Positions 1 through 6,071 of a stretch of DNA of 13,070 nucleotides are shown here, piece after piece. Made by a program: the position numbers and the translations under genes. Position 1 is the first letter of the stretch, and each line of letters opens with the position of its first letter. The notes beneath the pieces were generated by a model. That model worked only from the letters and a program-made list of their open reading frames with translations. It made no database searches and was not told where the DNA came from. Source of the stretch: JAHFJA01 sp964357385 (lineage in GTDB: Bacteria > Patescibacteriota > Patescibacteriia > JACQRZ01). The stretch covers positions 1-13,070 of the forward strand of contig CAYHKW010000027.1 in NCBI GenBank assembly GCA_964357385.1, read 5' to 3'.

Positions 1-529
1 CGATCTCAAATCGCTCGCATCGAGAAATAATGGTTGCGGGAACTTTATGCAATTCAGTGGTAGCAAAAATGAACACCACGTGGCTCGGTGGCTCTTCAAG
101 AAGTTTGAGAAGCGCATTAAACGCTGAGGTAGAAAGCATGTGCACTTCATCGATAATAAACACTTTGTTGACCAGCTGACTGTTAGCCACCTTTGCCGCT
201 GCAATAATATTTTCACGCACATTATCAACACCCGTGTGTGATGCTGCATCAATTTCAATCACATCCAGTGTTCTGCGCTCTAATATGGCCGTACATGGTT
301 CGCATTCATTACATGGCTCAGCAATGCCCGGTTTTCGTTGTGTACAGTTGATCGCACGAGAAAATACACGGGCTGTCGTGGTTTTTCCCACTGCACGCGG
401 TCCAGAAAACATATAGGCATGCGCAATACTGCCCGCAATAATTTCATTTTGCAGTGTTAATTTGATCGGCTCCTGGCCGACAATGTCAGCAAAGCGCTGG
501 GGACGATAGGTTCGGTAGAGTGCGCTCAT
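1..529 (-). CDS. dnaX: DNA polymerase III subunit gamma/tau, N-terminal part (runs off left edge)
   Basis: Clamp-loader ATPase of the replicative polymerase, which loads the sliding clamp at primed sites in the cytosol. My minus-strand translation from the ATG at 529-527 gives 176 codons and is still open at base 1. It shows the DnaX opening MSALYRTYRPQRFADIVGQE, a Walker A loop GPRAVGKTT at about residues 43-51, and a four-cysteine zinc site (C62, C73, C76, C79) inserted in the AAA+ fold as in bacterial DnaX. Walker B with DEVH is at 127-130, LLKLLEEPP follows, and a sensor-1 SRC motif is at 169-171. The start lies one base after the TAG of the upstream gene (531-533) and has no Shine-Dalgarno, so translation is probably coupled. 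The C-terminal half, any programmed frameshift, and the gene that follows are outside the window. Identity is very secure. Confidence 0.97.
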   Translation of the reverse strand, partial: MSALYRTYRPQRFADIVGQEPIKLTLQNEIIAGSIAHAYMFSGPRAVGKTTTARVFSRAINCTQRKPGIAEPCNECEPCTAILERRTLDVIEIDAASHTGVDNVRENIIAAAKVANSQLVNKVFIIDEVHMLSTSAFNALLKLLEEPPSHVVFIFATTELHKVPATIISRCERFEI

Positions 530-530
530 G

Positions 531-1397
531 CTAGAATTTTTTAATAATATTTTCGACTGCTGCCCATTTCGATGGCTTGTCACGAGGGACAAGGATCACT
601 GCTTCATCCCCCACCACCCCTTTGAAATACGTAACACTTGCGGTAATGACGCGCCAGAAATGTCCTTCACTTTTTACAACAAAGGTGTGGGTCTCGGGAT
701 CCGTTTCAAGAGTTCCCATCACACGGCGTCGCGCAATAGGACCGACTTGTTTATACAGAAACGACCCGTTGTGACTGATGTTGAGCTTGAGCACATCTCC
801 TTCAACAAGCTTTGACTTAGACGCATAGTTGGGCGGAATAGCATACTGTTTTCCATCCGGTCCGATCATTGCTTGTCCGTCAAAAATACCTTCGATCGCA
901 TGTTCAGTATCACCAGAGTCGCCGTGGCTATGAGAAGGTGTGTTGCCTGGATGATAGGTATGTCGTGTTGTATCAATCGCCATGCCTGGAACGAGCTGTG
1001 AAAGATGATGATCAGATGAAGTATGATGGTGTCCACCTTGCTCATCGTTGATTAAATCAAGAGCTTTTTGAACATTCTTTTTTATGTCTTCCAGAGTATG
1101 TTTCAAAAGATCAAGACGCGGACGGGCAGGATGCGTAGTGTGTTCGACTGGTTGTTCAGCAGGTTTTGTCTCTACTGCAGAAACTGAAACACTGGGCATA
1201 TCGTGTTCAATTTCAAGAAGCGCTTCATCAAGACTTCGCATACCAGAATCCTGTGCAAGCAAAGTCTGGGGAGTTGAAGGCATCAAGGGCTCAACATGTT
1301 CTGCTTCCGGAACGATCGAGTCGCTCACTGAGGCATTATGGGAACCTGCACCTTGAACGTTTTGCTGTTTAGGGAAAAACCAGAAGTTATCCGACAT
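531..1397 (-). CDS. Conserved hypothetical protein with His-rich linker, upstream of dnaX
   Basis: 288 residues, function unknown. Residues 1-100 are low-complexity and Pro/Glu/Ser-rich, probably disordered. Residues 95-118 form a short amphipathic helix (LDLLKHTLEDIKKNVQKALD). Residues 123-158 are histidine-rich (HHH at 123-125, DHH at 129-131, further His at 146, 149, 156, 158). Residues about 168-288 form a compact, probably beta-rich domain with the conserved-looking pieces FDGQAMIGPDGKQYAIPPNY, LVEGDVLKL, VTYFKGVVGDEAVILVPRD and WAAVENIIKKF. I recall similar C-terminal domains from CPR proteins, but cannot name a family or function. There is no signal peptide or TM segment, so it is likely cytosolic. 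Its stop is one base from dnaX, which argues for co-expression with the clamp loader. A promoter sits in the 75-base gap upstream. A metal-binding role for the His cluster is only a possibility. Confidence 0.85.
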   Translation of the reverse strand: MSDNFWFFPKQQNVQGAGSHNASVSDSIVPEAEHVEPLMPSTPQTLLAQDSGMRSLDEALLEIEHDMPSVSVSAVETKPAEQPVEHTTHPARPRLDLLKHTLEDIKKNVQKALDLINDEQGGHHHTSSDHHLSQLVPGMAIDTTRHTYHPGNTPSHSHGDSGDTEHAIEGIFDGQAMIGPDGKQYAIPPNYASKSKLVEGDVLKLNISHNGSFLYKQVGPIARRRVMGTLETDPETHTFVVKSEGHFWRVITASVTYFKGVVGDEAVILVPRDKPSKWAAVENIIKKF

Positions 1398-1431
1398 ATC
1401 TTTTTTGTTTATATTTTAGCCTTTTTATTAT

Positions 1432-1467
1432 TATTTTGATCCTAGCACGATGGCGATTTTGATTCAA
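1432..1467 (-). promoter_or_regulatory. Predicted promoter for the 531-1397 gene and dnaX
   Basis: On the minus strand a -35 TTGAAT (1467-1462) is followed by a 17-base spacer ending in TGC and a -10 TAGGAT (1444-1439). This gives an extended -10 (TGn) promoter with a start expected near 1432, about 35 bases before the ATG at 1397. The -10 matches consensus at only 4 of 6 positions; the TG extension and exact spacing make it credible. No convincing terminator hairpin follows the upstream ATPase gene, so read-through is also likely. Confidence 0.55.
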
Positions 1468-1472
1468 GAGGT

Positions 1473-3989
1473 CTAGATAACGGTTTTTTGTGCGCGATCC
1501 AAAATCTCCCGTTCTACGATAGCTCGGTCACGCCCATATTTGAGGCGGGACAACTGAGCAATTGCCTGCGCTACGGCAGTATTACCACTGACTGGTGCAA
1601 GGGTGCGCATATTAAACGGTCGTGCTGCGGTTCCGTTGATAAGCAGCCTCACATACGCATTGGTGCGTTCGATATTGATAACATCAAATTGATTAAAGAC
1701 TGGCGCCATTTGCTTTGCGATAAGTTCCGCATCGTCAACACCGACACGAAAGTTTACGATGGTGCCCACATTGCCAAATACTGCATCGCGCACTTTGGTA
1801 TCCCCTGCCTTGGGTGTTAGCTGTGCAATATATTGATGTCCCATAGTCAAACACAAACGATATTTGCGCGCTTCTGAAAGGATCACTGCAATACTGTCCG
1901 TTATAAAATTCTGAAACTCATCGATGTAGAGATAAAAATCATGACGATCTGCTTCAGGAATTTCTCCACGAGACAGTGCTGCCATGGTGATTTTGCTCAC
2001 TACAATCAAACCCAATAGATAGGCGTTCAGATCTCCCAGCTTTCCTTTACTGAGTTTTACCAACAAAATCTTTTTGTTATCCATCAGATCGCGGATATCA
2101 AATGCGCTCTTCTGTTGACCAATGATAGGTCGCATGATGTCATTGGCCACAAACTGGTTGAGCTTTGAAGTAATATACGGAACCATATTAGCAAGTGCGG
2201 CTTCACCGCCTGCCTTTTGTGCTTCCTTGATCCAAAAATCGCTCACGACGGGATTTTTACACTTTGAAAGTTTGTATTTTCGGAATTGCTCATCAGCCAA
2301 TACTTTTGAAACTTCCATCAACGTTGATCCGGACTCAGGATCTTCCATGATCAGAAGCAAGGCATTGCGCAGATACTGTTCAAACATCGGACCGCCCGTT
2401 GAACGCAAATCATACAGCTTATCAAGAATCATGATGAACTCATTGATCACAAATGTTTTTTGTTCAGGAAAACGCGGATCAAATTCCAACAAATTCAAAC
2501 CCTTTGGCCGATCATAATCAGCGGGGTCAAACAACACCACATCATCGGCACGCTCCGGCGGAATCGTGCTCAAAATATGATCGATCGCTTCACCATGAGG
2601 ATCAATGAAACAGCATCCTTGTCCATTGCGAATATCCTGCACAATCATATTTTGCATGAGTGTTGTTTTTCCTGAACCCGTCATACCAATCACGTACATA
2701 TGGCGGCGGCGGTCGTCGGCACGGATATATACTGGAGTAACATTGCCACGATAGAGGTTTTCGCCCAGCAACACCCCTTCAATCGGTATATTCTGTGGCG
2801 GTGGAGCACTGCGAGATTTGAGCCAGTCAATATTAGGCGTCTCGGTCGTTGAAAGCGGTAAATGAAACAAACTCGCCAACTCTTCAGCGTTCAAAATAAA
2901 TGACCGACGTTCATCAAAATGACGGTAAATGGAGTGTTGGATTGTTGCTGCTTTGGGAGCGCGCTTTGCTTTAATGATGGATACTCCGGATTCTGGACCG
3001 GTGTATTGCGCAAATGCGTTTGCGACATTGTACACTTGCATATCGGCAAGTGCCTGCGTTTGCGCCGATCCAATAATACGAATATTAGTCTGGAATCCTG
3101 CCTTTGATCCTTTTTCTTCAACCGCTTTGACTAAATCTTGTTCAAGCGGCGACATGCGGTGCTCAGTTGGTATAGACTTATCGTTGGGTGATTTCATATT
3201 CTCTACTGCCGCTGAGCCTGTTTTATTGATAACCCCCCATACCATATCCCCTGCTGATCCTATACGAGCAGCGCTCATTGCTTTTTTGACGGTCTTGCCA
3301 TGCTGCATTTCTTTTGCAAACGCTTGACCTTTTGTTCTCCATGTCAATGGTGCGGTACGTATCGTCATCTGAATCATGACTCCCTGTCCTTGGCCCACCT
3401 GGCTGAGTGCATTGGTCAATGCATTGAGTGGATCAGAGTCCATCTTTCGATAGGTACGCAATGGAAAAATCCAGTGCTTATTTAGCTGCAAAGCAGCCAC
3501 AGCCACACTTCCATGAGGCAAAAAGATATTGTAATCAGCAGTTTCTTCGATATATGCCGAAGGATATTGTGCTAAGAGTTGTTGTTCAAAAAATGTCTGA
3601 AGATAATCAGGAACGACGGCAAAAAATTTGATAAGACCGTCAATGGCTACGATTTCAAACGTGATTTCATCCTCTCGGCCAAAAAAATATGCCTTAAATT
3701 TGCTACGAGGGCGCAATGAACCCAACGAAAGGTACAGACTCTCTGCAACCGCCACCACTTCTTTGTATTCCCCTTTGCCGCCTTTTTCTTCCTCCTCTTC
3801 ACGTGATCCTTCTTTAGGCACTTTGATCTGAAGTACTTTTTTTTGCAATGCGTTATGAGCGATATACCGCTTTTTTAATACCGTACGCAGTATCGTCAAA
3901 ACACCCAAAGCAGCAACGATAAACAGAACCGCCCCCATCAATACGGGAAGGAAAATTGAATCTGCAATGATTGAAGTAAGAAAATCCAT
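1473..3989 (-). CDS. VirD4/TraD/HerA-like membrane-anchored DNA-motor ATPase
   Basis: 838 residues. One hydrophobic segment at about residues 11-35 anchors the protein, followed by a basic, Glu/Lys-rich cytosolic linker (51-75). Residues about 80-350 form a lineage-typical N-terminal region I cannot name. The RecA-like motor starts near 400: Walker A GMTGSGKTT at 435-443, FIDPHGE near 461-467, KILLVKLSKGKLGDLNAYLL near 640-658, Walker B FYLYIDEFQNF at 685-695, and a GHQYIAQL sensor motif near 717-724. The family includes type IV coupling proteins and FtsK/HerA translocases, hexameric pumps moving DNA or protein across or along membranes. No relaxase, VirB component or pilin is in the window, so a conjugative role cannot be claimed; export, DNA uptake or chromosome handling are alternatives. 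The start is three bases after the preceding gene's TAG, in the same frame, with no clear ribosome binding site, so translational coupling is likely. Confidence 0.9.
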   Translation of the reverse strand: MDFLTSIIADSIFLPVLMGAVLFIVAALGVLTILRTVLKKRYIAHNALQKKVLQIKVPKEGSREEEEEKGGKGEYKEVVAVAESLYLSLGSLRPRSKFKAYFFGREDEITFEIVAIDGLIKFFAVVPDYLQTFFEQQLLAQYPSAYIEETADYNIFLPHGSVAVAALQLNKHWIFPLRTYRKMDSDPLNALTNALSQVGQGQGVMIQMTIRTAPLTWRTKGQAFAKEMQHGKTVKKAMSAARIGSAGDMVWGVINKTGSAAVENMKSPNDKSIPTEHRMSPLEQDLVKAVEEKGSKAGFQTNIRIIGSAQTQALADMQVYNVANAFAQYTGPESGVSIIKAKRAPKAATIQHSIYRHFDERRSFILNAEELASLFHLPLSTTETPNIDWLKSRSAPPPQNIPIEGVLLGENLYRGNVTPVYIRADDRRRHMYVIGMTGSGKTTLMQNMIVQDIRNGQGCCFIDPHGEAIDHILSTIPPERADDVVLFDPADYDRPKGLNLLEFDPRFPEQKTFVINEFIMILDKLYDLRSTGGPMFEQYLRNALLLIMEDPESGSTLMEVSKVLADEQFRKYKLSKCKNPVVSDFWIKEAQKAGGEAALANMVPYITSKLNQFVANDIMRPIIGQQKSAFDIRDLMDNKKILLVKLSKGKLGDLNAYLLGLIVVSKITMAALSRGEIPEADRHDFYLYIDEFQNFITDSIAVILSEARKYRLCLTMGHQYIAQLTPKAGDTKVRDAVFGNVGTIVNFRVGVDDAELIAKQMAPVFNQFDVINIERTNAYVRLLINGTAARPFNMRTLAPVSGNTAVAQAIAQLSRLKYGRDRAIVEREILDRAQKTVI

Positions 3990-3992
3990 GGC

Positions 3993-4478
3993 CTATTCTT
4001 TTGTTTTGAGAAATAATATTTTCTCTGCTTTGATTTTTGATTCCTGTTCAAGGTAATAGAAGTTCACCCCTGGAAGCAATGACAACCAACGACGGATCAG
4101 TTGCACTATGTATCCAATCTTCATTGTTGCTTGACCCATCAAATATTCAATGCGAGATGCCGTTAACTCCCCTTGCTGACGAAACATGATTTTACGTTCG
4201 CTCGAAAGCTCTGAATACAAAAACTTAAGGTCTTCTTCAAGGACCTTTTCAATATCGCGACGAACGGGAGATTTTACCATAGGAGCCACCAGCGAAGTGG
4301 ATGCGGTTGTGGAGGGAATTTCTGGGATTGCCACTTCCTTTTGCGGTGCTGCTGATGTTTCTATTGTTTGAATTTCTTCCGACGCAGTTTCTTTATTGTG
4401 CTCAATCACTTCAGGTCGAGGGATGACTTCCGGCATGGAAGGTATCACCTCCACCAAAGGGCGAGCGATATCAGGCAT
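3993..4478 (-). CDS. Small Pro/Glu-rich protein upstream of the VirD4-like ATPase
   Basis: 161 residues from the ATG at 4478. An in-frame ATG at 4508 would give 171, but it lies inside or upstream of a predicted -10 element, so I prefer 4478. The first 90 residues are rich in Pro, Glu, Val and Ile with short repeats (VEVIPSMPEVIPRPEVIE), likely disordered. The C-terminal 70 residues look helical and partly coiled (VRRDIEKVLEEDLKFLYSEL, then QQGELTASRIEYLMGQATMK and IQLIRRW-type amphipathic pieces). There is no signal peptide or clear TM helix. The family is unknown to me. It ends TAG-GCC-ATG directly into the ATPase gene in the same frame, so a partner or adaptor of that ATPase is the natural inference. 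Confidence 0.75.
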   Translation of the reverse strand: MPDIARPLVEVIPSMPEVIPRPEVIEHNKETASEEIQTIETSAAPQKEVAIPEIPSTTASTSLVAPMVKSPVRRDIEKVLEEDLKFLYSELSSERKIMFRQQGELTASRIEYLMGQATMKIGYIVQLIRRWLSLLPGVNFYYLEQESKIKAEKILFLKTKE

Positions 4479-4491
4479 ACTCAATATATTA

Positions 4492-4507
4492 CCCTCATAG
4501 TATACCA
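4492..4507 (-). promoter_or_regulatory. Extended -10 promoter of the small protein/ATPase operon
   Basis: On the minus strand TGGTATACT occupies 4507-4499: an extended TGn plus a -10 TATACT matching consensus at 5 of 6 positions. A start is expected near 4492-4494, about 15 bases ahead of the ATG at 4478. The -35 region is poor (T-rich, inside the T-tract of the preceding terminator), as is common with extended -10 promoters. A dyad at 4501-4523 overlaps it. Confidence 0.5.
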
Positions 4508-4523
4508 TGAGCGCAGTGGTATA
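4501..4523. repeat. Inverted repeat TATACCA-N9-TGGTATA over the promoter
   Basis: Perfect 7-base half-sites at 4501-4507 and 4517-4523 are separated by 9 bases. The left half contains most of the extended -10 of the operon. The right half, read on the plus strand, also resembles an extended -10 (TGGTATAAA). It could be an operator, or a coincidence of two A/T-rich promoter-like words. It is separate from the terminator hairpin at 4533-4558. Confidence 0.4.
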
Positions 4524-4558
4524 AAAAGAAAAAGATCAGTACTGTTTTGTACTGATCT
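4521..4558 (-). terminator. Rho-independent terminator of the 4572-5372 gene
   Basis: A perfect 10-base-pair stem, AGATCAGTAC (4533-4542) with GTACTGATCT (4549-4558), and a 6-base loop begin 13 bases after the stop at 4572. On the minus strand the stem is followed by TTTTCTTTTT (4532-4523). The GC content of the stem is modest, but pairing and T-tract are textbook. It isolates the membrane-protein gene from the next operon, whose promoter starts right after it. Confidence 0.88.
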
Positions 4559-4571
4559 AAATTTAAATATG

Positions 4572-5372
4572 TTATTGTTCACTTTTTTCCGGTACTGGCA
4601 CTAATTTCAGCAACCGAATACTGATTATTTGATAATTGATAATACCAAATATCACACCAGAAGAAGCGCCGATATAAATAGCCATGCTGTAGTCCAAAGG
4701 GTTAGAGAATCCACTTGTATACCAATACCCAATCATTGCACCAAACAATGAATTAACCGCACAGAGCAATCTTAATTCGGAAAAAATAAGGAACAAAAAC
4801 GTTTTCACTGTTGATGGTATCCGCAGACAAACTATATATAATACTTTTGGCAGATACCGGAATAGTACAACCGGTAACCACTTTCCAAAAATCATAATGG
4901 GGCTTAGTTGAAACACCGTGTTCAGCAATCTCTCCCTTACTTTTTTTGACATCGTCTTTTCTGCACCAGCAACCCATGCATTCATAATGGCGATTATGAG
5001 TAGAACAAACACAAAGAAACTTCCAAAAAAATACGTGTTTGATCTATTGAGTATTGCAAATTTATCAGATATAACACAAAGAAACACAACATTACCAAAA
5101 AAAGATAAACTCGACAGGATACTCCAAGCAACCAACTCTATAAAATCAGCGCATTCCTGTATCGCCGCATCATCTGTCGCGTGTTGTAAGATAGATCCTC
5201 CTGTTTCCCACACTTCTGTTAAGTTCCATCCCAAATATGCCACCAAAGCACCTATCAACATCCCAACCCAACACCATGTTGGCCCAAAAGTAATGCCGAG
5301 AAATGCCCCGATTCCCCCTCCACAAGCGGCAACGACGGCGATCTTCGCTGTATTTGTATTTTCAATGGACAT
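4572..5372 (-). CDS. Polytopic membrane protein of unknown function
   Basis: 266 residues with roughly six to eight hydrophobic segments, near 9-30 (Gly-rich), 33-49, 82-102, 113-134, 165-185, 188-220 (probably two) and 228-250. Between segments 2 and 3 lies an acidic, soluble stretch (ETGGSILQHATDDAAIQECA, 57-76), and a basic loop (KTMSKKVRERLL) lies near 139-150. The tail is short and charged. No transporter signature or catalytic motif is recognisable, and I do not know the family. The ATG at 5372 is supported by purine-rich AAAGGGGG (5388-5381) eight bases upstream, with AAAGGA further up: the best ribosome binding site in the window. The gene has its own promoter and terminator, so it is a single-gene unit. 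Cys residues at 17, 34, 74 and 99 show no recognisable pattern. Confidence 0.85.
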   Translation of the reverse strand: MSIENTNTAKIAVVAACGGGIGAFLGITFGPTWCWVGMLIGALVAYLGWNLTEVWETGGSILQHATDDAAIQECADFIELVAWSILSSLSFFGNVVFLCVISDKFAILNRSNTYFFGSFFVFVLLIIAIMNAWVAGAEKTMSKKVRERLLNTVFQLSPIMIFGKWLPVVLFRYLPKVLYIVCLRIPSTVKTFLFLIFSELRLLCAVNSLFGAMIGYWYTSGFSNPLDYSMAIYIGASSGVIFGIINYQIISIRLLKLVPVPEKSEQ

Positions 5373-5408
5373 TGTTATTTCCCCCTTTGTCCTTTATATA
5401 AATAACCT

Positions 5409-5444
5409 ATCCGAGATACTAGCATAAAATCAGCAAAATGTCAA
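5409..5444 (-). promoter_or_regulatory. Strong sigma-70-type promoter of the 4572-5372 gene
   Basis: Minus strand: a perfect -35 TTGACA (5444-5439), a 17-base spacer ending in TGC, and -10 TAGTAT (5421-5416, 4 of 6). Start expected near 5409, giving a leader of about 37 bases. The -35 lies immediately downstream of the T-tract of the preceding gene's terminator. Confidence 0.72.
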
Positions 5445-5448
5445 TACC

Positions 5449-5472
5449 AAAAAGCCCCTTGTATAGGGGCTT
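5449..5472 (-). terminator. Rho-independent terminator after the 5482-6003 gene
   Basis: GC-rich 7-base-pair stem AAGCCCC (5452-5458) with GGGGCTT (5466-5472), 7-base loop, followed on the minus strand by five T (5453-5449, partly in the stem). It begins 9 bases after the stop at 5482. It is the first terminator I can see after the hrcA-grpE-dnaK-dnaJ genes. Confidence 0.85.
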
Positions 5473-5481
5473 GATTTCCTT

Positions 5482-6003
5482 CTACTTATCGGTCTTCCTC
5501 CTCATGAATACCATCGCTAGTACTGGTCCTAGCATCCATACCGAACGCGGGAGCGGCGAAGTAAAGAATTGAGTGGCCACCGGACTATTCAGCGTGTCTT
5601 GCGGTAAAAATATTAAAATACTGCTCATCAACAGTCCTACTTGAAACCCACTCAAAATAATAGCGTGAACCCACGAATGCCCGCCTTCAGCACGAAGGGC
5701 CATGTTTTGGGAAAATAGCACATAGAGTGTCAAAAATGCGACGACAAAAATCCCCAACTGATACATGAAAAATTGTCCGGGCTGTACTGAGGAAAGCCAG
5801 TCCTTGATCGCGGGAGTGAGCATGGTTACAGCCAAGGCAGAATAGATACTAACCAATACCACCGAAAGACGTTCACGACTAGCAAAAAACGAATAAATAA
5901 CGACTGCTAAAAGATAAAACAGGATAAGAAAGGTATCCCAACTCGGATTGCTCAAATTGATCAGTACCGGATTTACGTCCACATTCACCAGCGGTGTAAG
6001 CAT
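5482..6003 (-). CDS. Small multi-pass membrane protein, distal to the heat-shock operon
   Basis: 173 residues, four clear hydrophobic helices (about 23-42, 46-66, 78-98, 112-134) and a shorter one near 152-167. The C-terminus is basic (MRRKTDK) and would be cytosolic by the positive-inside rule. There is no known motif and the family is unrecognised. The start at 6003 has no Shine-Dalgarno and no nearby alternative Met, but a promoter lies just upstream. The gene is 68 bases after the stop of the alpha-2-macroglobulin-like gene with no hairpin between them, so it can be expressed both from its own promoter and by read-through from the chaperone operon. Confidence 0.8.
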   Translation of the reverse strand: MLTPLVNVDVNPVLINLSNPSWDTFLILFYLLAVVIYSFFASRERLSVVLVSIYSALAVTMLTPAIKDWLSSVQPGQFFMYQLGIFVVAFLTLYVLFSQNMALRAEGGHSWVHAIILSGFQVGLLMSSILIFLPQDTLNSPVATQFFTSPLPRSVWMLGPVLAMVFMRRKTDK

Positions 6004-6028
6004 GGGAGTAGCGAAAAATATTTTTGTA

Positions 6029-6044
6029 CCTATTTAGTATAGCA
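6029..6044 (-). promoter_or_regulatory. Extended -10 promoter of the 5482-6003 gene
   Basis: Minus strand TGCTATACT at 6044-6036: TGn extension plus TATACT (5 of 6). No good -35 is present at 16-18 bases. Start expected near 6029, leader about 26 bases. Confidence 0.5.
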
Positions 6045-6071
6045 TGGCTCGAATATACGTGATATCCCCAC

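Noticed and set aside
528..815. 95-codon plus-strand open frame over the C-terminal domain of the dnaX-adjacent gene
   Set aside because: Antisense to a well-formed minus-strand gene and with no initiation signal.
2122..2517. 131-codon plus-strand open frame
   Set aside because: Antisense shadow of the ATPase motor domain; Ser/Phe-rich composition expected of a complementary-strand frame.
2929..3327. 132-codon plus-strand open frame
   Set aside because: Entirely antisense to the ATPase gene, whose protein is continuous and conserved-looking through this region; no promoter or ribosome binding site for the plus frame.
3993..3995. TAG between the small protein and the ATPase as a pseudogenising nonsense mutation
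   Set aside because: An ATG follows two codons later and both products look complete, so two coupled genes are the simpler reading; kept as a finding rather than a pseudogene call.
1473..4478. Integrated conjugative element or mobile island
   Set aside because: No integrase, relaxase, att-like repeats or composition shift visible; only a lone motor ATPase and a small partner beside core genes.
4918..5427. 169-codon plus-strand open frame
   Set aside because: It lies antisense to the membrane-protein gene at 4572-5372 and its promoter. The minus-strand frame has TM segments, a ribosome binding site, a promoter and a terminator; the plus-strand frame has none of these and a low-complexity composition.
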